Assembly (NCBI RefSeq): GCF_002891435.1
Contig: NZ_POUC01000007.1
Span: forward strand, 1-58,444
Length of the DNA stretch: 58,444 bases
Source of the DNA: Streptomyces cahuitamycinicus
Lineage (GTDB): Bacteria > Actinomycetota > Actinomycetes > Streptomycetales > Streptomycetaceae
Reading direction: 5' to 3'
Shown piece by piece: positions 53,364 through 58,444 of the stretch. Position 1 is the stretch's first letter; every line of letters starts with the position of its first letter. The notes beneath the pieces were generated by a model. That model saw only the letters and a program-made list of their open reading frames with translations, had not been told where the DNA came from and searched no databases. The position numbers were made by a program, and so were the translations under genes.

Positions 53364-54308
53364 ATGCCCGCGAAGGGTAAGCACCGCCGTCCCAAGACCC
53401 AGCGTTTCACCCGCTCCATCGCCGTCGCCGGAACCGGCGGAGCCGCTCTCGCGCTGCCGCTCATGGGGGCTGCCGGCGCCCATGCCGCCACCCCGCAGTC
53501 GGCTCCGGAAAAGGCCGTCCAGTCCGCTCCGGCGGCCGGGAAGAAGGCCGCCGAAAAGGCGACCGGCGCCCGCACGTACACCGTGCGGGCCGGCGACTAT
53601 CTCGCGAAGATCGCCGACGACCAGAACGTCAGCGGCGGCTGGAAGAAGCTCTACGCCGACAACCGTGACGCCGTCGGCTCCGACCCGTCGCTGATCCACC
53701 CGGGTCTGAAGCTGTCGATCGGCAAGCAGGCGGCGAGCGCGCCGAAGTCCTCGGCCCCGTCCGCGCCGAAGGCCTCCGAGCCGAAGGCCTCTGCCCCGAA
53801 GCCCCTGGCCTCCCAGCCGTCCGCCGACGAGTCCTCCGCAAAGGCGGAGACCGCCGCGAAACCGGCCGCCGCCAAGCCCGCCGCCGAGAGCAACGCCGGC
53901 GGCTACAGCCTCCCGGTCGCCGGTGCCACCGTCGGCACCCCGTACCGCATGTCCGGCAGCATGTGGTCCAGCGGCTACCACACCGGTGTCGACTTCGTCG
54001 TCCCGACCGGCACCTCCCTCAAGGCCGTCGGCGCCGGCACGGTCGTCTCCGCCGGGTGGGGCGGCGCCTACGGCAACCAGGTCGTCATCAAGCTCGCCGA
54101 CGGCCACTACGCCCAGTACGCCCACCTGTCCCAGCTCTCCGTCTCGGCCGGCCAGACCGTGACCGCCGGGCAGCAGGTCGGCCTGTCGGGCGCGACCGGC
54201 AACGTGACCGGACCGCACCTGCACTTCGAGATCCGCACCACGCCGGACTACGGCTCGGACATGGACCCGGTCGCCTTCCTGCGCTCGCACGGCGTCTCCG
54301 TCGGCTGA
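53364..54308 (+). CDS. Secreted LysM-M23 peptidoglycan endopeptidase
   Basis: A 314-aa exported cell-wall hydrolase. A signal peptide (basic start MPAKGKHRRPK, hydrophobic core, cut near AHAATP) leads to a LysM peptidoglycan-binding domain (about 70-117, TYTVRAGDYLAKIADDQ). A long Ala/Lys/Pro/Ser linker follows, then an M23 domain (about 180-312). Zinc and catalytic residues are His204 and Asp208 in GYHTGVDF and the HLHFE motif near 285-289. It cleaves peptide cross-links in the wall. The leader is a c-di-AMP riboswitch, tying wall cleavage to osmotic or developmental state. A strong hairpin follows. Confidence 0.95.
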   Translation: MPAKGKHRRPKTQRFTRSIAVAGTGGAALALPLMGAAGAHAATPQSAPEKAVQSAPAAGKKAAEKATGARTYTVRAGDYLAKIADDQNVSGGWKKLYADNRDAVGSDPSLIHPGLKLSIGKQAASAPKSSAPSAPKASEPKASAPKPLASQPSADESSAKAETAAKPAAAKPAAESNAGGYSLPVAGATVGTPYRMSGSMWSSGYHTGVDFVVPTGTSLKAVGAGTVVSAGWGGAYGNQVVIKLADGHYAQYAHLSQLSVSAGQTVTAGQQVGLSGATGNVTGPHLHFEIRTTPDYGSDMDPVAFLRSHGVSVG

Positions 54309-54339
54309 CCGACCGCACGACCACCTGCCTGACACGCGG

Positions 54340-54378
54340 CCGAAGGCCGGACCCCGATCCCCGGGTCCGGCCTTCGGC
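54340..54378. terminator. Perfect 16-bp hairpin after the M23 gene
   Basis: Arms GCCGAAGGCCGGACCC (54340-54355) and GGGTCCGGCCTTCGGC (54363-54378) pair fully around a 7-nt loop, 31 bp past the M23 stop. Confidence 0.88.
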
Positions 54379-54490
54379 GTGTGCGCACGGTCGGCCGTGT
54401 CAAGGGATCGACAGGCGGCGGCAGTTGGGACAGAGTGATCCCGTCCGGAGTGCAAGCGCTTTCCAGAGTCTTCCCGAGGAGCTGTGTCCC

Positions 54491-55225
54491 GTGCCGACCA
54501 CCCGCAGAGCGTTCGGGTCCCTGGCCGCCGGAGCCGCCCTGGCGTCCCTCGCCCCCACGGCCGCCGCGCACGCCGCGCCCCGTCACCGCCGCCTCCTCGC
54601 TCGCGACGACTTCTGCCACGGCCTCGGCCAGTGGGTCACCGAACTCCAGGACGGCGGCGCCGTCACCGCCTCCCGCGGCGTCCTGGAGATCGACGTACCG
54701 AGCGGCGCGACCGTGTGGTTCAGGCAGCGGCTCGAAGGGCCGTACGTCCTCGAGTACACCGCGACCCCCGTCTCCGAGGGCGGGGTCAACGACCGGGTCT
54801 CGGACCTCAACAACTTCTGGAACGCGACCGACGTACGCTCCCCGGGCGACCTCTTCGCGACTGCGCGCGGCGGCGCCCTCGACGAGTACGACCACCTCAC
54901 GACGTATTACGCGGGGTACGGGGCCAACTACAACACCACGACCCGGCTGCGCCGTTACGTCGGCGAACCCGGCGTCCGCCCCCTGGTGTTCGACTACACC
55001 GAGCCGCTGCTGGTCCCGAACGAGCCCAACCGGGTCCGGATCGTCTCCGACGGCTCGACGGTCCGGTGGTGGAACAATGGGCGGCTCGTCTTCGACCACA
55101 CCGACCCACAGCCCTACACGAGCGGCCACTTCGCCTTCCGGACCGTCTGGAGCCATTTCCGGATCAGTGGATTCCGGGTCTGGCGGCTCACCCCGAAACA
55201 TCCCTTCACCCCGAAACATCCCTGA
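54491..55225 (+). CDS. Tat-exported DUF6250-like protein
   Basis: A 244-aa protein with a twin-arginine signal (TTRRAFGSLAAGAALASLAP, cut near AHA). The mature part is rich in aromatic residues and predicted beta-strands (DDFCHGLGQWVTELQDG, DLNNFWNATDV, YYAGYGANYNTTTRLRRY, VRWWNNGRLVFDH), like a concanavalin/jelly-roll carbohydrate-binding or lyase fold. This fits my memory of DUF6250, related to YesU-type domains. No catalytic residues can be named. Start GTG 54491 precedes the RR motif directly, with GAGGAG upstream. The end holds a direct repeat giving TPKHP twice. Confidence 0.78.
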   Translation: MPTTRRAFGSLAAGAALASLAPTAAAHAAPRHRRLLARDDFCHGLGQWVTELQDGGAVTASRGVLEIDVPSGATVWFRQRLEGPYVLEYTATPVSEGGVNDRVSDLNNFWNATDVRSPGDLFATARGGALDEYDHLTTYYAGYGANYNTTTRLRRYVGEPGVRPLVFDYTEPLLVPNEPNRVRIVSDGSTVRWWNNGRLVFDHTDPQPYTSGHFAFRTVWSHFRISGFRVWRLTPKHPFTPKHP

Positions 55226-55292
55226 CAAGCGGTGTATTCCGGAGTTTGCGAACACTTTGGGAGTGGCTTATCTCACCGCCCGTCAATCCCTT

Positions 55293-55308
55293 CCTACGGT
55301 CGCGTAGG
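55293..55308. promoter_or_regulatory. Palindrome CCTACG-GTCG-CGTAGG upstream of the SGNH hydrolase
   Basis: A perfect 6-4-6 inverted repeat 29 bp before the SGNH hydrolase start. The CTACG/CGTAG arms recall regulator sites I remember upstream of Streptomyces lipid-related genes. No matching regulator can be assigned here, although a TetR gene lies 1 kb downstream. Confidence 0.5.
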
Positions 55309-55337
55309 TCACATTCGAAGGTGAATCATGAGCTGCT

Positions 55338-56156
55338 GTGGCAGACGATTCGAAGAATGACAGCAGAGCAGTGATCGGGTCGTACGTGGCGGTGGGGGAC
55401 AGCTTCACCGAGGGCGTCGGTGATCCCGGCCCCGACGGGGCGTTCGTCGGCTGGGCCGACCGGTTCGCCGTCCTGCTCGCCGACCGCAGGCCCGAGGGCG
55501 ACTTCCGATACACCAATCTCGCCGTACGCGGAAAACTCCTCGACCAGATCGTGGCGGACCAGGTTCCGCGGGCCGTCGACATGGCCCCGGACCTCGTCTC
55601 GTTCTGTGCCGGGGGCAACGACATCATCCGGCCGGGCACCGACCCGGACGAGGTGGCCGAGCGCTTCGAGCGGGCTCTGGCCCAGCTCACCGCCGTGTCG
55701 GGCACGGTCATGGTGACGACCGGCTTCGACACCCGTGGCGTGCCCGTGCTCAAGCACCTGCGCGGCAAGATCGCCACGTACAACGGACACGTCCGGGCCA
55801 TCGCCGACCGGTACGGCTGCCCCGTGCTCGACCTGTGGTCCCTGCGCAGTGTGCGGGACCGCAGGGCCTGGGACGCGGACCGGCTGCACCTGTCGCCCGA
55901 GGGGCACACGCGCGTGGCGCTCCGCGCGGGCCAGGTGCTCGGCCTCGAGGTGCCGGCCGACCCCGAGCAGGAGTGGCCTCCGCTGCCCCCGCGCGGCGTA
56001 CTCGACGCGCGGCGGGACAACGTCGCGTGGGCGCGTGAGTTCCTGGTGCCGTGGATCGGGCGCCGGCTGCGCGGGGAGTCGTCGGGCGACCATGTGACGG
56101 CCAAGGGGGCGCTGTCGCCGGACGACATCAGGATGCGGATCGCGTCGGTGGCGTGA
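55338..56156 (+). CDS. SGNH/GDSL-family hydrolase
   Basis: A 272-aa lipase/esterase-type hydrolase. The four blocks are visible: nucleophile Ser in VAVGDSFTEG (block I), NLAVRG (Gly/Asn region, block II), FCAGGNDI (block III) and the catalytic DRLHLS with Asp and His (block V). No signal peptide is evident, so it is probably cytosolic. The substrate could be an acyl ester or an acetylated sugar. GTG 55338 is the first in-frame start. The gene ends at a strong hairpin shared with the convergent TetR gene. Confidence 0.92.
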   Translation: MADDSKNDSRAVIGSYVAVGDSFTEGVGDPGPDGAFVGWADRFAVLLADRRPEGDFRYTNLAVRGKLLDQIVADQVPRAVDMAPDLVSFCAGGNDIIRPGTDPDEVAERFERALAQLTAVSGTVMVTTGFDTRGVPVLKHLRGKIATYNGHVRAIADRYGCPVLDLWSLRSVRDRRAWDADRLHLSPEGHTRVALRAGQVLGLEVPADPEQEWPPLPPRGVLDARRDNVAWAREFLVPWIGRRLRGESSGDHVTAKGALSPDDIRMRIASVA

Positions 56157-56172
56157 GAGCGGCTCCTGCGCG

Positions 56173-56208
56173 TGCGGGCGGCGCCGGTCGGAACCGGCGC
56201 GGCCCGCA
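56173..56208. terminator. 16-bp hairpin (one mismatch) between convergent genes
   Basis: Arms 56173-56188 (TGCGGGCGGCGCCGGT) and 56193-56208 pair with a single mismatch around the 4-nt loop CGGA. It lies 16 bp past the SGNH stop and 42 bp from the end of the convergent TetR gene, so it can serve both. Confidence 0.8.
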
Positions 56209-56250
56209 GGCGTCGCAGCCGCGTCTGCGGCGTGATCCGAACGACAGGCC

Positions 56251-56865
56251 CTAAGGGGTCAGCCGCTCTTCACGGGCCAGGCCCAGCTCACGGGTCAGCG
56301 CCTCCTCCACCCACTCCTGGGCCCGCGATCGCGGCACCGCGCCGGCGTAGGACGTCAGCTGGACGGCGAGGCCGTCGAGGAGGGCGGTGAGACGCAGAGC
56401 CGTGCCGGCCGGGTCCGGGCAGCGGAACTCGCCGGCGGCCACGCCCTCCGCGATGACCTCGCCGAGGGCCGCCTTCCACTGCCGGTCGAGGTCCTGGGCG
56501 ACCTCCCGCAGCGTCGGATCGCGCAGCGCCGCCGCCCAGCCCTCGATCCACAGCCGCCAGCCCTTGGCCTGCCCGGTCGGGGCGTACCACCGTACGGCCG
56601 ACCGCAGCCGGCGCAGCGCCGGTGAGCGACGGCCGAGCAGCTTGCGCAAATGCGCCAGGTCGCCCTCCGCCGCGTGCCGGAACGCGGCGGCGACCAGCTG
56701 CTCCTTCGTGGAGAAGTGATAGAGGACCAGTGCGTTGCTCACGCCCAGCGCCGAGGCCACGTCGGCGATCCTGACCGCCGCCACACCCCTCGCCTCGATC
56801 TGCTCGATGGCGGCCCGCAGCAGATCCCCGCGCCGCTGGGCCACGCTCAACCGGACTCTCGTCAC
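56251..56865 (-). CDS. TetR-family transcriptional regulator
   Basis: A 204-aa regulator. The N-terminal helix-turn-helix is clear (RRGDLLRAAIEQIEARGVAA, then VRIADVASALGVSNALVLYHF and STKEQLVAAAF). The C-terminal ligand domain has a Trp-rich segment (WRLWIEGWAAALRD) and resembles the BetI/TetR_C_6 group. GTG 56865 is used. It is 96 bp downstream of, and in line with, the amino-acid dehydrogenase gene, so the two may be co-transcribed. A 26-bp palindrome before that gene is a good candidate for its operator. Confidence 0.9.
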   Translation of the reverse strand: MTRVRLSVAQRRGDLLRAAIEQIEARGVAAVRIADVASALGVSNALVLYHFSTKEQLVAAAFRHAAEGDLAHLRKLLGRRSPALRRLRSAVRWYAPTGQAKGWRLWIEGWAAALRDPTLREVAQDLDRQWKAALGEVIAEGVAAGEFRCPDPAGTALRLTALLDGLAVQLTSYAGAVPRSRAQEWVEEALTRELGLAREERLTP

Positions 56866-56961
56866 TCCGTCACCCTACCCACGCGCGTACGGCCCCTCGA
56901 CGGGGTGTTCCGGCCTGTCCGGCACGGCCCGCGACGGCAGCCTCGGGAGGCGGCGGGCACC

Positions 56962-58140
56962 TCACCGGAACCAGCCGAACCGCTCCGTGATCAGCGGCAG
57001 CCGGTCCGCCGCGATCGCGTGGGCGGCGGCTCGCGGGGTCGTCCCGTCGGCCTCCGCGCGGCCCAGCATCCGCTCGACCAGGTCCCGCACCGAGCGACGG
57101 GTGCGGGCGAACGCCTCCTCGGCGTCGGCGCCGATGTCCCCGAACAGCGTCCACCACCACCAGGCGTTGGTCCCCGAGTTGACCACGACGTCCGGCAGCA
57201 CGGTCACCCCGCGCGCGGCCAGCAGCGGCTCCGCCTCCGGCCGTACGGGCATGTTGGCCGCCTCCACCACCCAGCGGGCACTGATCCGCTCCTGGTTCCC
57301 GGCGTCGATCGCGTACGACACGGCCGCCGGCACCAGCACCTTCGCGTCGGCCGACAGCCAGGCACCGCCGGGCAGTTCGCGGTCGCCGGGACGCAATGCG
57401 GAGCGGTCCACGGTGCCGTGGGCGTCCCGGGCGGCGAGCAGCGACTCGGCGTCGAGGCCCGCCGGGTTGGCGATCGTGCCCTTGAGATCGGCGACGGCCA
57501 CGACCGTCAGCCCCGCGCGGGTGAGGAATCGAGCGGTGGCCCCGCCCATGGTGCCCAGCCCCTGGAGCGCGACCCGCGTCCCCGCGTACGGCACACCGGC
57601 CCGGTCCAGGGCGGCCAGGGCCGCCTCGGCCACACCGCAGCCGCCGACCAGCTCGTCCAGGCCGAGCCCGTCGACCTCGACCGCGAACGCGTCCCGGAGC
57701 CGCCGCCGGGCCTCGGCCTCGTCGTCCAGCAGCGGATACACGGCCTGTATCGAGGAGACCAGCCCCGCCTCGGTGGCCGCCCGGTCCACCAGGTCCTGGG
57801 TGAGCCCCAGGTCCTCGCCCGTCGTCCAGCAGCTCTCTATGTACGGCCGCATCGCGCGCAGGTAGCGCACCAGCAGCGGGTACGCCTCCGGGTCCCGGGG
57901 GTCGCAGTCGATGCCGCCCTTGGCGCCGCCGAGCGGGACGTAGCGGCTCGCGGGGTCGTAGTGCAGGGCCTCCTTCACGGTCATGCCGCGGGCCAGGCCG
58001 GTGACCTCCTCCAGGGTGCAGCCCGCGCGCATCCGCAGACCGCCGCTGGCGACCCCGCGCACCAGCCGGTCGACGACCAGGAAGCCCTGCCGTCCCGTGA
58101 GGTGATCGGTCCAGGTCAGGGACAGCAGGGGGGTGGCCAT
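56962..58140 (-). CDS. Glu/Leu/Phe/Val dehydrogenase family protein
   Basis: A 392-aa NAD(P)-dependent amino-acid dehydrogenase. The dimerisation/catalytic domain carries LGGAKGGIDCDP with the catalytic Lys and Asp, after SGGLRMRAGCTLEEV. The Rossmann domain has ALQGLGTMGGATARFL near 205, then VVAVADLKGTI. VVEAANMPV and PDVVVNSGTN complete the family pattern. The DLKGT acidic loop suggests NAD preference. It differs from the shorter valine dehydrogenase I recall in Streptomyces, so substrate is open. Start ATG 58140 has GAAGGA upstream and is preceded by an operator-like palindrome. Confidence 0.88.
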   Translation of the reverse strand: MATPLLSLTWTDHLTGRQGFLVVDRLVRGVASGGLRMRAGCTLEEVTGLARGMTVKEALHYDPASRYVPLGGAKGGIDCDPRDPEAYPLLVRYLRAMRPYIESCWTTGEDLGLTQDLVDRAATEAGLVSSIQAVYPLLDDEAEARRRLRDAFAVEVDGLGLDELVGGCGVAEAALAALDRAGVPYAGTRVALQGLGTMGGATARFLTRAGLTVVAVADLKGTIANPAGLDAESLLAARDAHGTVDRSALRPGDRELPGGAWLSADAKVLVPAAVSYAIDAGNQERISARWVVEAANMPVRPEAEPLLAARGVTVLPDVVVNSGTNAWWWWTLFGDIGADAEEAFARTRRSVRDLVERMLGRAEADGTTPRAAAHAIAADRLPLITERFGWFR

Positions 58141-58159
58141 ACGGAATCCTTCGCCGCCG

Positions 58160-58185
58160 GGATACTGAATCACCGGTCAGTATCC
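58160..58185. promoter_or_regulatory. 26-bp operator-like palindrome GGATACTGA-N8-TCAGTATCC
   Basis: Perfect 9-bp arms (58160-58168 and 58177-58185) flank an 8-bp centre containing ACCGG. It lies 19 bp before the amino-acid dehydrogenase start, in the shared region with the divergent MBL-fold gene. Size and symmetry fit a TetR dimer-pair site. Confidence 0.7.
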
Positions 58186-58267
58186 ACTCCCGTGGGCCCC
58201 TGCGATCCGGTGTTGCCGGAGGGGCCGACCATAATGGAAAGCCTGACCGACTCCACCTGGAGGTACC

Positions 58268-58444
58268 GTGGCCGGTTTCCGTACCCTGAGCACCGGGCTC
58301 CGCGCGCTGCAGCCCGGGGGGTTCGGCGCGGACCCGAGCGGTGAGCGCATGGCGCGCATCCGCAGATCGCCTCATTTCAAGGACGGGGTCTTCCAGAACC
58401 CCGGCGGCCCCGCGCGGACCCGCCCCTCGGGTTCGGCCCTGGAC
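58268..58444 (+). CDS. MBL-fold metallohydrolase (NAPE-PLD-like), N-terminal part, truncated by window end
   Basis: GTG 58268 with GGAGG 4 nt upstream opens a frame that runs 59 codons to the window edge. GLRALQPGGFGADPSGERMA and RIRRSPHFKDGVFQNP match the N-terminal lead of actinobacterial MBL-fold hydrolases related to N-acyl-phosphatidylethanolamine phospholipase D. The metal-binding HxHxDH motif lies beyond the edge, so function is inferred from the lead only. It is divergent from the amino-acid dehydrogenase, across the 26-bp palindrome. Confidence 0.65.
   Translation, partial: MAGFRTLSTGLRALQPGGFGADPSGERMARIRRSPHFKDGVFQNPGGPARTRPSGSALD

Noticed and set aside
55328..55360. Ten-codon ORF with two adjacent Cys (MSCCGRRFEE) before the SGNH hydrolase
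   Set aside because: It overlaps the hydrolase start out of frame, has no ribosome site and no attenuator structure; the Cys pair is probably chance.

Overview
The window is high-GC DNA (visibly above 70% G+C) with strong G/C bias at third codon positions, frequent GTG starts, GTGA/ATGA gene overlaps and several actinobacterial small-protein families. It reads as a Streptomyces chromosome segment. Gene order closely follows what I remember of the SCO673x-SCO678x region of S. coelicolor (memory, not a search). No rRNA, tRNA, CRISPR array, transposase or integrase was seen.

Layout. 1-4.3 kb: a beta-oxidation operon (tail of a family III CoA-transferase, fadA, fadB) facing a MerR regulator. 4.5-14.9 kb: amino-acid permease, arginase-family enzyme, three secreted peptidases (M1, X-Pro dipeptidyl-peptidase, M14), a BCCT osmolyte transporter and a D-amino-acid oxidase. 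15-25.7 kb: a TTA-containing unknown gene, an ABC-F ATPase, a glycolipid-binding-fold protein, Tex, a 43-aa LPFR small protein, an SCO6745-family protein, a GlxA-type AraC regulator with a DJ-1/PfpI partner, an enoyl-CoA hydratase, an RsbW-like ATPase and isopentenyl-PP isomerase. 26-28.1 kb: a CDF metal exporter and galE.

28.4-35.4 kb: a tight operon of seven genes that I do not recognise as a characterised pathway. It encodes two CDP-alcohol phosphotransferases (one a three-part fusion), a cytidylyltransferase-like enzyme, a glycerol-1-phosphate-dehydrogenase-like enzyme, a family 2 glycosyltransferase and a Wzm/Wzt-like ABC exporter. The logic suggests a glycosylated, phosphodiester-linked surface lipid or polymer. 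This is the best candidate here for an undescribed system.

35.8-49 kb: a complete hopanoid operon. HpnC, HpnD and HpnE make squalene; a polyprenyl-PP synthase supplies precursor; Shc cyclises squalene; HpnH and HpnG add and process the adenosyl side chain; an aminotransferase finishes aminobacteriohopanetriol. ispG and dxs of the MEP pathway sit inside the operon, and idi lies about 10 kb upstream. Most cistrons overlap by 1-4 nt, including a small unknown protein between hpnD and hpnE, and short upstream ORFs run into the starts of hpnC and shc.

49-58.4 kb: an XRE-cupin regulator with two tandem palindromes before it and a 39-aa membrane protein after it; a tyrosine phosphatase; a GH36 alpha-galactosidase; a LysM-M23 peptidase under a ydaO-type c-di-AMP riboswitch; a Tat-exported DUF6250-like protein; an SGNH hydrolase; a TetR regulator and an amino-acid dehydrogenase with a 26-bp operator-like palindrome; and the start of an MBL-fold hydrolase at the right edge.
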